NCBI RefSeq assembly: GCF_000170755.1
Contig: NZ_ABCK01000001.1
Location: 310,001-374,000, forward strand
DNA from: Lentisphaera araneosa HTCC2155
Lineage (GTDB): Bacteria; Verrucomicrobiota; Lentisphaeria; Lentisphaerales; Lentisphaeraceae
DNA: 64,000 nucleotides
Direction: 5' to 3'
Shown here: positions 42,741-50,983 of the stretch, in pieces
Layout of the letters: every line of letters begins with the position of its first letter
Numbering within the stretch: position 1 is the stretch's first letter
Program-made: the position numbers and the translations under genes
Notes under the pieces: model-generated
Told to the model about the DNA's origin: nothing
Database searches by the model: none
What the model saw: the letters and a program-made list of their open reading frames with translations, nothing else

Positions 42741-44153
42741 ATGAAGAAATTATTCAAATCTCTACTCGGCGAAGCCCCCAAAGCTGCGGAAAATGTTTTC
42801 GTTCAGCCAGCAACTCGAAATGTATATGAAATACTTGGTAGAAGCGCCCATTTAAATGATGATGATTTTTTAGATCTCGTCAGCCGAGCGAGTTTTGAAT
42901 ACTTTTGGCATGAAGCCTCACCAAAAACGGGTATTATTGCCGATAATTTAAATAAGCCCACAACTTATTCGACTGCATCAATTGGCTTTGGTTTAAGTGC
43001 TATGGTAGTCGCCGCTGAACGAGGTTTTAGAGATAGGCAAGAGATTGAGCAAAGAACGCAGACGATTCTCCTTTCCCTGACTAAGACTCAAACCAAAGAC
43101 GGCATGTTCTACCACTTTCTCGATGAAGACTCACAAGTGACAACAGATGGCTATGAAACCGCTATCTCTACGGTAGATACTGGCCTTTTAATCATGGGAG
43201 CCATTACAGCTGGTGAATACTTTGGCGGTAAGTGCAAGGAATATGCCGATCAAATCTTCGAAAAGTGCAATTGGGCCGCCTTTACTGATCACGAACACAA
43301 ACAAGTTTTCATGGCTTGGGAACCTGATAGCAAAGAAGACCTTTCGGGCATAGGAAAATTTCATCCCGTTCGTTGGGATTACTTTAGTGACGAAAGTATC
43401 ATCTGCTGTTTACTAGGTAACGCGAACCCAAACAAAGATTTTGCGCTCCCCGCAGATTACTTCTATCATTGGGCGAGAAATAAAGGTCAGTATCATCCAG
43501 CAACACCAGGCTATCAATCAACAGATGAGTTTGTCTACAGTTATAGCGGAGCTCTATTTACTTATCAATTTGCTCACATCTGGTTAGATTTTGAGCAACT
43601 CGGTAAAGATCAGCCTCGAAAACATCAACTCGATCATGTTCCAGCTATTAACTGGTATCACAATTCACAAGCGGCGACCCAGGCTGCCTGGTTAGTTGCT
43701 ATCGATAATTCTCAAGCTTCACGTACTTATGGCCCCTTTGGCTGGGGCTTTACCGCACACACTTCGATCAATGGTTATAATGTGGGAGCGATCCTTCCAA
43801 GAGGCGAACAAAATCAACCCTTTATGCTCAACGGCGAAGTGGCTCCTTATGGTGCGGGAACCTGCATCATGTTTGAACCAGAAAAAGCGATTAAGACTTT
43901 GCGTTATTATTACGGCCTCCACGACGATAATGACAACGCCATTGTGTGGAATAATGAAGGTGAAACTCCTTATGGTTTTTACGATACATTTAACTTAGAT
44001 TCAGGTTATGTGGCGCAACAGTACCTCGGTATTGATTTGGGTCCGATGTTATTGGCTATAGAAAATCACCGTACTGGACTCATTCAAGAAACCTTTATGA
44101 AGAACGAACATATTCAAAAAGCTCTTAAAAATATTGGCTTTGAAAAGCTTTAA
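42741..44153 (+). CDS. GH144-like glycoamylase-fold enzyme (probable beta-1,2-glucanase)
   Basis: This 470-residue protein matches the glycoamylase-like domain (PF10091) that defines GH144 endo-beta-1,2-glucanases. The pattern is RASFEYFWHEASPKTGIIADN near the start, then TASIGFGLSAMVVA, the acidic ETAISTVDTGLLIMGA, WDYFSDESII, SYSGALFTYQFAHIW, and near the end YGFYDTFNLDSGYVAQQYLGIDLGPML. No signal peptide is seen at the chosen ATG, so it may be cytosolic; the N-terminus (1-40) is short and charged. It ends an operon with the GH94 phosphorylase, the giant membrane protein and the lipoprotein. Together they fit hydrolysis and phosphorolysis of beta-1,2-glucan. Substrate is inferred, not proved. 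A paralogous domain occurs in the protein at 46998. Confidence 0.8.
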   Translation: MKKLFKSLLGEAPKAAENVFVQPATRNVYEILGRSAHLNDDDFLDLVSRASFEYFWHEASPKTGIIADNLNKPTTYSTASIGFGLSAMVVAAERGFRDRQEIEQRTQTILLSLTKTQTKDGMFYHFLDEDSQVTTDGYETAISTVDTGLLIMGAITAGEYFGGKCKEYADQIFEKCNWAAFTDHEHKQVFMAWEPDSKEDLSGIGKFHPVRWDYFSDESIICCLLGNANPNKDFALPADYFYHWARNKGQYHPATPGYQSTDEFVYSYSGALFTYQFAHIWLDFEQLGKDQPRKHQLDHVPAINWYHNSQAATQAAWLVAIDNSQASRTYGPFGWGFTAHTSINGYNVGAILPRGEQNQPFMLNGEVAPYGAGTCIMFEPEKAIKTLRYYYGLHDDNDNAIVWNNEGETPYGFYDTFNLDSGYVAQQYLGIDLGPMLLAIENHRTGLIQETFMKNEHIQKALKNIGFEKL

Positions 44154-44308
44154 GTCCTCGCAAAGCGCCTTCACAAGTCCAAATAGAGCTAATTCTGCAC
44201 TCTCTTAGCTAATTTACTCTGCCCTAGCTACAAAATCAGACTTCAAGACATTATTTTGATCACATGAGATATGATAATATTTATTAAATCCTTTCTTAGG
44301 TTGAAGCA

Positions 44309-44908
44309 ATGAATGAAGAAAATTTCCATACGAGAGAAACACTCTTAGAAAAAATTCGCAATCGCCATGATGAAGCGTCATGGGAAGATTTTGTTTTTTA
44401 CTACCGTCAATATGTCTACATCATTTGCCGAGGCATGAATGTCAATCACCACGATTCAGAAGAGATTGTTCAAAAAGTTATGATGAAAGCTTGGGATAAA
44501 CTTCCAGAATTTGAATACGACAAAAAAAAGCGTTTTCGAGGCTGGCTCTGCATGGTCACAGGAAACACCGTGAAAGATTTTTTTAGATCCTACAAGAGAC
44601 GTCAGGATAGGAAGGAAAAAGCCGCTGATTATCAAGCTTGGAATCCCGAAAGGACGAGTGGCCCTGAAATCGAAGAATATGCTGAGCGTGAATGGGAAAA
44701 CTACATCAGCAATATGGCGCTCAATAATATAAAAGATAAATTCTCTGAAAATGTCATGAAGTGCTTCACTGAACTCAACGAAGGTAAATCCGCTAAAGAT
44801 TTTAGTGAGGAAACTGGTATGGCACTCAATACTGTTTACGTTTATAACAAGCGCGTCACCAATAAATTTCACGAAGAAATTCGCCGCCTCTATTACGAAC
44901 TTAGTTAA
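44309..44908 (+). CDS. ECF RNA polymerase sigma factor (paralogue)
   Basis: This is a 199-residue ECF sigma factor. Sigma-2 is in YVYIICRGMNVNHHDSEEIVQKVMMKAWDKLP, followed by RFRGWLCMVTGNTVKDFFR. Sigma-4 lies in GKSAKDFSEETGMALNTVYVYNKRVTNKF. More than half of the first 90 residues are identical to the sigma factor at 30975, so the two are recent paralogues. The stop codon overlaps the kinase start by 1 nt (TAATG), so this sigma and its kinase are translationally coupled. It would be expected to act at a specific promoter set; the targets are unknown. A promoter in the 155-nt gap after the GH144-like gene is likely but not defined. Confidence 0.93.
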   Translation: MNEENFHTRETLLEKIRNRHDEASWEDFVFYYRQYVYIICRGMNVNHHDSEEIVQKVMMKAWDKLPEFEYDKKKRFRGWLCMVTGNTVKDFFRSYKRRQDRKEKAADYQAWNPERTSGPEIEEYAEREWENYISNMALNNIKDKFSENVMKCFTELNEGKSAKDFSEETGMALNTVYVYNKRVTNKFHEEIRRLYYELS

Positions 44909-46866
44909 TGAACGACGAAAACCAGGATCTCTATACGAATTTCAAACCTTTAGGTGAGCACTTTCGAGCGGCGTTTGAAGAGCAATCCACAAAGGACACG
45001 CTCTTCTACGATGAAATCAGCAACGTTCATGACCGCTACCAAAAGGATACCGAAATTGATCATGGTGGCATGAAACAAGTTTCGCGTTATTCCGATCGTT
45101 TTACCATGCGTGAAATCGCCTTAGCAGAACTGCTTGATTCGGATAGCCCCGCCAATATTGATCGATTTATACGTGAAGCTCGTTTAACGGCCTCCCTGCA
45201 GCATCCGAGTATTATGCCCATTTACGATATGGGGCTCAACGATGATGGCGAACCCTTTTTCACAATGAAACTTTTCCAAGGCTTACGAGTCGATGAATGG
45301 CGCGAGAAAATAGATATTCGAAAATCCGACTCATTTCAGGAAATGATGCAAATCTTTGTGAAAGTCTGCCAAGCCATTTCCTACGCACATGATAATGGCG
45401 TAATACACCTCGACTTAAAGCCAGAGAATATTGGTGTTGGTGCCTATGGTGAGGTACTGGTTTTTGACTGGGGAATCGCCAAGATTATTGATGACCAAGA
45501 CGATTCACCGACAGCGAGTCTTCTGGACCCACAAGTTTATAATGACGCCACTTTAAACGGTGTCATTAAAGGTTCTCCCGGTTATTTGGCGCCTGAACAA
45601 ATTGATTCTAAATACGGCGCCAAGGATGAACGCACTGACGTTTATGCCCTAGGTGGGATTCTCTACTTTATTTTATCTGGACACAAGCCCATAAAATCCA
45701 ATGATGATTTAATGGAATCACTCAACAAAACGATTAACGGCGACATCATCAAGCCCTCTAAAATGGTAGATTTCGCTATACCCGAAAGTTTAGAAGCCGT
45801 CGCCATGAAGGCCCTTTCTACAAAGTCCGAAAATCGCTATCAGAGTGTGGATGAACTATTGAGTGAAGTCAATCTATGGATCAATGGCTTTGCGACTCAC
45901 GCAGAAAATGCGAGCTTTTCTCGATCTCTAGTTTTACTAATGAGAAGACATAAAGATATCACTTTAATGATGGCTCTAATGAGTATAATTGTGATCTATG
46001 GGATTGCGCAAATTATCATTAGCGAAAGACGCGCTGTAAAAAATGAACAAGAAGCCATTGCTGCACTCGAGCTCTATAAAACTGAGAAAGAGCATAGTAA
46101 ACAACTCGGTAAAGAAGTCGCTCCCTACATGGTCAATGACCTACTTAAAGAGCTCTCGGAAAGTAGTACTTATGATTTTGATAAAGCTTTGCGAATTGCG
46201 CAAACTACTGTGGCTCGAGATCCCGATTTTTCCGATGCTCGCTTAGTTTTAGGCAGGACTCACTTTGTGCGTCAAGAGTTTCAACTTGCTCTCGAGACAC
46301 TTACTTCATTAACTGAGAATCAACGTAAACACAGTAAAATATTTGACCTAGCAAAGAAATATGGCTCAATGAAAAGTGATTCAGAATTACTTAAAACTAA
46401 AGATCTCATTAACTTAATGAATGAACTCAAGCACATGCAGATGTCATTCTTAATGGCAGGTTTTGCCGAGCAAAAAATGAATGATGTCCAAGATAAAATC
46501 AACATCGCTGAATACATGCTAAAAGTCACCAATAAGTTAGCGGCTCCAACCATGAATTTAAAAATCAAAGTTCTTGATAATGAGGCTCTATCTGTCGATT
46601 TGAGTGACAACCCCCAACTCACTTCTGTATCAGGAATCCGTAATTTAAACGTTAAAATTTTAAATATCTCAAATACAAGCATCAAAATTACTTTGGATTT
46701 GGCTCGTATGCCTCTAGAAACTTTGATCATTAAAAAATCAAAAATTCCCAACATTCATGAGCTCACTAAACTCAAGGGGCTGAATACTTTAGTCATAGGA
46801 ACGAATGATTATCCCAGATTCAATAAAAGAAAAAACCTAAATGGCGTCGAAATTATTAGACAATAA
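44908..46866 (+). CDS. Membrane Ser/Thr kinase, relocated lysine, LRR-like C-terminus (paralogue)
   Basis: This 652-residue kinase is built like the one at 29122. In the kinase domain (about 45-325) the glycine-rich loop is IDHGGMKQV with Lys56, while beta-3 has IALA (Ala73) in place of the VAIK lysine. Glu90 is in the helix-C motif FIREARLTASLQHPS. The catalytic loop is HLDLKPEN (Asp169, Lys171, Asn174), with Leu in place of the Arg of HRD, and the metal site is FDWG (Asp187). A transmembrane helix lies about 350-372. The C-terminal part has a TPR-like region (425-475) and LRR-like end (LSVDLSDNPQLTSVSG, LETLIIKKSKI). It is coupled to the ECF sigma factor gene. Confidence 0.9.
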   Translation: MNDENQDLYTNFKPLGEHFRAAFEEQSTKDTLFYDEISNVHDRYQKDTEIDHGGMKQVSRYSDRFTMREIALAELLDSDSPANIDRFIREARLTASLQHPSIMPIYDMGLNDDGEPFFTMKLFQGLRVDEWREKIDIRKSDSFQEMMQIFVKVCQAISYAHDNGVIHLDLKPENIGVGAYGEVLVFDWGIAKIIDDQDDSPTASLLDPQVYNDATLNGVIKGSPGYLAPEQIDSKYGAKDERTDVYALGGILYFILSGHKPIKSNDDLMESLNKTINGDIIKPSKMVDFAIPESLEAVAMKALSTKSENRYQSVDELLSEVNLWINGFATHAENASFSRSLVLLMRRHKDITLMMALMSIIVIYGIAQIIISERRAVKNEQEAIAALELYKTEKEHSKQLGKEVAPYMVNDLLKELSESSTYDFDKALRIAQTTVARDPDFSDARLVLGRTHFVRQEFQLALETLTSLTENQRKHSKIFDLAKKYGSMKSDSELLKTKDLINLMNELKHMQMSFLMAGFAEQKMNDVQDKINIAEYMLKVTNKLAAPTMNLKIKVLDNEALSVDLSDNPQLTSVSGIRNLNVKILNISNTSIKITLDLARMPLETLIIKKSKIPNIHELTKLKGLNTLVIGTNDYPRFNKRKNLNGVEIIRQ

Positions 46867-46997
46867 TTTAGCTACTGCTGTAAAAAATTATGGTTTCATG
46901 ACGTATTTAGATTAATCTCTAATTTAATAAAAGGTACGCATGCATTTTAAGAACTTACCCAAGTTCCTCTCAATATAAAAATTGCATCATATAGATT

Positions 46998-48473
46998 ATG
47001 AATAAGTATCAATGCCCTCACTGCGCAGCACCTTTTGAAGACGAAAGAGATTTAACGGGAATCAAGGTACAGTGCTATAAATGTGAGGCTAAATTCATCA
47101 TTCAAGCATGCCAAGAAGATCATTTAGTCGAAGTCCAACCGACGCAAGTAGTTAAGAACAAAGTTCGACCAAAGAAACCAATTCCGACAAAGAAGAAGAA
47201 TTCAACCAAAAAAATTGTTCTTAGTCTTATTTTTCTCTTAGTTTCATCCACTTCAGTTTACTTTTTCCTTCTTAAAAAAGATTCAAACCCTAGGTCCATC
47301 AAGGCACAATCGGGCAATCCAATTACTACAAACGTGGCACCTATGAAGCCGCAACTCTCAAAGAGTCTCACTGACACTTGTAAATTCTACGATTACATTC
47401 GTTCAGAATCTGGTTTTTACTTAGACTCATACGGTCGAAAGTCAGGCCTTGAAGATAAACGTATTTCATCTGCGAGCACGGGCATTGGACTCATTGCATT
47501 AGCTATCAGTCATGAAATTGATATAGACCCCAATGCTAAAGAAAAAATTATCAAAACACTCAAGTCATGTTTAAATAAAACGCCTGGCATCAAGCTCGAA
47601 AGAAATGCCAACGGCCTTTATCGCCACTGGTTTAATAAAGACAATGGTGAAACAATGTGGAATTCGGAATTCTCTACCATCGACACCGCTTTACTCGTTG
47701 CAGGAGCTACCATTTGCCGTAATACATTCACGCAAAACTCAAATATCCAAAACTTAACTCAGGAATTATGGGACTCCATTAACTGGGAGAGCTCACGCAT
47801 GGATACATTTGCTTTTGCTTTAACCCAAGGACAAGATGGAACGAATTCGGGACGAACAAAGCTTTTTAATGAATATCTTTTACTTTCCGATTACGTCTCC
47901 TACTCGCTCGATGAAAAACCCATCGAAATTGATCAAAACTGGACGCGTTCTACGTATCGTGATCATTCGGTGTTAAGTGATCGCCGAAAAGCTCAGCTGC
48001 CCCTCTTCACTTTTCAGTTCCCCTTATATTTAAGTCCCTATAGAATTGCTTCCGATCAATTTATTAAAGAGAGCTTAAAGGCGGCTGAACTTGACCGTCA
48101 ATGGTGGTTTGATCAATCGAAACAAAAACTCCTATGGGGCAGTAGCGCAGGAGCCGGTTTTAAGGGTTACTCCGTGGATTCTTCTCAAGAAAATCACGAT
48201 ATGATTGCCCACTTCCCGGCCATTTTAGGTTTCGCCCCCTTCGATAAAGAAATCATTCCAGAAGCTCTCGAAGCCTTAAAAACTCATCCACAAGCCTACT
48301 TTTCAGTGGATGATTTAACTATACCTTGGCGTACAAGTACCCTAGACCCTAAGTGGAGTCCACGAGCTGTTCAAGGAATCGACCTCTGCCCACTCTTATT
48401 TGGTCTAGCTGCCCTACACCCAGATGTGGGATTAGAGTTTTTTGAAGAAAAAACCAAATTAAACTACAAATAG
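46998..48473 (+). CDS. Zinc ribbon - transmembrane - GH144-like protein
   Basis: This 491-residue protein begins with an N-terminal zinc ribbon of the MJ0042 type (YQCPHCAAPF and VQCYKCEAKF, two CxxC pairs). A basic Lys/Pro linker and a single transmembrane helix (about 72-92, IVLSLIFLLVSSTSVYFFLL) follow. The rest (about 120-480) is a GH144-like domain: ISSASTGIGLIALAIS, NGLYRHWFNKDNGETMWNSE and FSTIDTALLVAGA mirror the GH144-like protein at 42741 (YSTASIGFGLSAMVVA, ISTVDTGLLIMGA). The zinc ribbon would be in the cytosol and the glycan domain outside. It stands 131 nt downstream of the ECF-kinase pair. This looks like a membrane sensor of glucan or a tethered enzyme. Domain order is visible; function is inferred. 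Confidence 0.78.
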   Translation: MNKYQCPHCAAPFEDERDLTGIKVQCYKCEAKFIIQACQEDHLVEVQPTQVVKNKVRPKKPIPTKKKNSTKKIVLSLIFLLVSSTSVYFFLLKKDSNPRSIKAQSGNPITTNVAPMKPQLSKSLTDTCKFYDYIRSESGFYLDSYGRKSGLEDKRISSASTGIGLIALAISHEIDIDPNAKEKIIKTLKSCLNKTPGIKLERNANGLYRHWFNKDNGETMWNSEFSTIDTALLVAGATICRNTFTQNSNIQNLTQELWDSINWESSRMDTFAFALTQGQDGTNSGRTKLFNEYLLLSDYVSYSLDEKPIEIDQNWTRSTYRDHSVLSDRRKAQLPLFTFQFPLYLSPYRIASDQFIKESLKAAELDRQWWFDQSKQKLLWGSSAGAGFKGYSVDSSQENHDMIAHFPAILGFAPFDKEIIPEALEALKTHPQAYFSVDDLTIPWRTSTLDPKWSPRAVQGIDLCPLLFGLAALHPDVGLEFFEEKTKLNYK

Positions 48474-48547
48474 TCCCAAAACTTTGTCAAAGCCCTGCTT
48501 TCCCCACCGTAGTAGGTTTAGATTAGATAATAACAAAAGGAACTATA

Positions 48548-50107
48548 ATGAAAAAACTTTTTACTCTCTGCGGATTAATCTTGTCCAACTTCATGATTAG
48601 TGCTCAAGAACGCCCCAATATACTTTTCATTTTTTCAGATGATCACTCGACAAATGCTATTGGTGCTTATGGTTCAAAAATTAACACAACACCTAATATC
48701 GACCGCATTGCTGATGAAGGTGCGGTTTTTGAAAAGAGCTTCTGTACAAATTCAATCTGTCAACCAAGTCGCGCATCGATCCTTTCTGGCGTTCACAGCC
48801 ATATCAATGGAGTGACTTATAATGGCGCTCACTGGAACGGCAATCAGACAGTGTTTCCCCGTGAACTTAAAAAAGCAGGATATCAAACGGCGCTCATTGG
48901 TAAATGGCATATGCACCCCAACCCCACAAACGAATTTGATTACTGGAAAGTTCTCGTAGGTTCTGGTGGTCAAGGCGATTTCTACAACCCCGATTTCATG
49001 TCTATTGATAAGGGACATGAACAAATCATGGGCTACTCGACAGATGTGGTTACAGACGAATCGATCAAATGGTTAGACCAACGTGATCAAAACAAGCCTT
49101 TCCTGATGATGGTTCAGTTTAAATCTCCGCATGTTCCTCGCATTCCCCACCCGCGCTACATGAATATGTATACTGAAGATGTTGCGGAACCCGCAACACT
49201 CTACGACAACTACCAAAATCGCCTCAAAGGTGCCTCAACTGCTTGGATGGAAATCAATGGTCAAAACGAAGAAGTCCTCGCTTATTTCCCACCAAAAAAT
49301 GCCACTGAGCCTGTTAATAAGAAACAGAAAAAACACCTCGATCGCATGACTCCTGAGCAACGCAAAGCTCTACTCGATGCCATGGATAATCAAAATAGTG
49401 AGTATTATGAATTGAAGAAAGCAGGTGCTTTCAAGGACCCAGTAAAAGCGCGTAAACTTAAGTACCAATTCTTTATCAAAAACTACCTGCGTTGTGTTCA
49501 AGCTATCGACGATAATGTCGGTCGACTTCTCAAATGGCTTGAGGATAATGAACTCGACGAAAACACCATTGTTATTTATAGTTCTGACCAAAGTTACTTT
49601 ATTGGCGAACATGGTTGGGCTGAAAAACGTTGGATGTATGAAGAAGCACTAAAAATGCCTTTCGTGATTCGCTGGCCTGGAAAAATCAAACCTGGCAGTA
49701 AGCCGCAGGCAATGATTCAAAATATTGACTACGCCCCAACTTTCCTCGATGCTGCTGGCGCCAAGATTCCAACTCGCTTTCAAGGTAAATCCTTGTTGCC
49801 TATTTTCTCTGAAGAAAAATCTGAAGTTCGCGATGCCATTTACTACCACTATTATCACCATGGAGCTCATAATGTTCCACGTCACGAAGGTATTCGTACT
49901 GAGCGCTACAAACTGATCAATTTCTATACCAATAATGAATTTGAGCTCTACGACCTCAAGAATGATCCCAATGAAGTCAATAGTGTCGCTAACAACCCCG
50001 AATACGCTGAAATTAAAAAGAAATTACTAAAGCAACTCAAAGCACAAAGAAAAGAATTTGAGGTTCCCGAATCAACTTTCTCTGCTCCGTGGGTATACGG
50101 AAAATAA
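48548..50107 (+). CDS. Secreted sulfatase (CQPSR)
   Basis: This 519-residue sulfatase has a signal peptide (about residues 1-20, LCGLILSNFMISAQ), the metal-binding FSDDH (D31, D32) and the formylglycine signature CQPSR at Cys71, followed by ASILSG. Further motifs are LIGKWHM, FKSPHVPR, and YSSDQSYFIGEHGW, in which the usual DNG is replaced by DQS. FDLKND-like C-terminal strands (FELYDLKNDPNEVN) close the domain. The DQS-GEHG form is typical of the heparan- or mucin-acting sulfatase subgroups, though the substrate cannot be inferred. It is a distant member relative to those in the first 13 kb. A good AAAGGAA site precedes the ATG. It ends at a strong terminator. Confidence 0.92.
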   Translation: MKKLFTLCGLILSNFMISAQERPNILFIFSDDHSTNAIGAYGSKINTTPNIDRIADEGAVFEKSFCTNSICQPSRASILSGVHSHINGVTYNGAHWNGNQTVFPRELKKAGYQTALIGKWHMHPNPTNEFDYWKVLVGSGGQGDFYNPDFMSIDKGHEQIMGYSTDVVTDESIKWLDQRDQNKPFLMMVQFKSPHVPRIPHPRYMNMYTEDVAEPATLYDNYQNRLKGASTAWMEINGQNEEVLAYFPPKNATEPVNKKQKKHLDRMTPEQRKALLDAMDNQNSEYYELKKAGAFKDPVKARKLKYQFFIKNYLRCVQAIDDNVGRLLKWLEDNELDENTIVIYSSDQSYFIGEHGWAEKRWMYEEALKMPFVIRWPGKIKPGSKPQAMIQNIDYAPTFLDAAGAKIPTRFQGKSLLPIFSEEKSEVRDAIYYHYYHHGAHNVPRHEGIRTERYKLINFYTNNEFELYDLKNDPNEVNSVANNPEYAEIKKKLLKQLKAQRKEFEVPESTFSAPWVYGK

Positions 50108-50130
50108 ATTTGCCCTAAGCAAACGCAAGG

Positions 50131-50165
50131 AAAGAGGCCGTGAGTTTAACTCACGGCCTCTTTTT
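50131..50165 (+). terminator. Rho-independent terminator after the sulfatase
   Basis: GAGGCCGTGAGTT and its perfect complement form a 13-bp stem, flanked by AAA and a TTTTT run, 24 nt after the sulfatase stop codon. Confidence 0.93.
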
Positions 50166-50345
50166 GTACACATCAGTTTAAATAAGGCCTTCCCGCTTTT
50201 TCTTAAATGTACTTATCCCACTCGTTCATGGTCCCTTTTGAGCTCAATCGCTAAAATTCATAATGAGTTAAACAGCTAAGCAAGCTATAGGACTCTCGAT
50301 TCTTCACCCATAACTTAGTCAATAATAAAAGAAGAGGACTTAGTT

Positions 50346-50657
50346 ATGAAACTCATTTACCTTTCAATTATTGTAAGCTTTTTTCTTGTTGGCCTTCGTT
50401 GTGGTTGTCGTTGCTCAAATGACAGTAGTAGCTACTATAAGTACAAAGAAAAACAAGAAAGACGCGCTGAACGCAAAGCTCGTGCCCTCGATCGAGAAAG
50501 AATCGAAAGAGAAACCACCCGCGTTCATTATTCCCCCTCTCCTGAATACTTAGAAAAATATCAGGATGCTAAAACGATACATCACAATCGCAAGATGGAA
50601 GACCTCAAAAGAACCATGAAAGCGGAGCAAGCATCAAACCGCTACACGGGACCTTAA
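50346..50657 (+). CDS. Small exported or membrane-anchored basic protein
   Basis: This 103-residue protein has a good ribosome site (AGAGGA, seven bases before the ATG). Its N-terminus (about 1-18, LIYLSIIVSFFLVGL) is a signal peptide or anchor. It is followed by three Cys (RCGCRCSN) and a strongly charged region of Arg, Lys and Glu (KEKQERRAERKARALDRERI) likely to be helical. The C-terminus is Tyr/Ser/Pro rich. A lipobox is not convincing because Arg or Gly precedes the Cys. I do not recognise it. The neighbours (sulfatase and gltA) give no clue, and it is separated from both. Confidence 0.65.
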   Translation: MKLIYLSIIVSFFLVGLRCGCRCSNDSSSYYKYKEKQERRAERKARALDRERIERETTRVHYSPSPEYLEKYQDAKTIHHNRKMEDLKRTMKAEQASNRYTGP

Positions 50658-50934
50658 AACAATCGGGTAAAGTAAGCTACAGAGCTTGGTACTTTGACTT
50701 ATCCCTCTCATAGAAACCTACATTTACCATCATGATAGAAACAGGTCGCGGTTTCAACTTTTCTTATATCTAAAAATTTCAGTTCCCCAAACAAATTTTT
50801 CTCATGAAATAATACGCATTTGTAGAGTAAAGTTTCCGATAAGAAACTACTAAGAATTTGTTATTCTGATTGATGTTTTTCCTAGTTGAAGTACCCCGAG
50901 TTCTTAGCTATTAGCATAGTTTGTTAGGCAAAAT
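50658..50934. other. Intergenic gap without a supported gene
   Basis: This AT-rich stretch between the small exported protein and the gltA terminator contains no ORF with a credible start and no tRNA-like fold that I could see. It is followed directly by the terminator at 50935. Confidence 0.6.
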
Positions 50935-50964
50935 AAAAAAGGCCAGCTGTTAAGCTGGCCTTTT
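50935..50964 (-). terminator. Rho-independent terminator after gltA
   Basis: GGCCAGCT-GTTA-AGCTGGCC flanked by an A-run (left) and a T-run (right) lies 20 nt beyond the gltA stop codon on the minus strand. It is symmetrical, so it could also stop transcripts from the left. Confidence 0.92.
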
Positions 50965-50983
50965 GAGTGAATGCTACTAAAAA

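Noticed and set aside
29122-46866. Calling the two kinases pseudokinases because VAIK is missing
   Set aside because: Catalytic-loop Asp and Asn and the DWG Asp are kept, and both have a lysine at a matching place in the glycine-rich loop.
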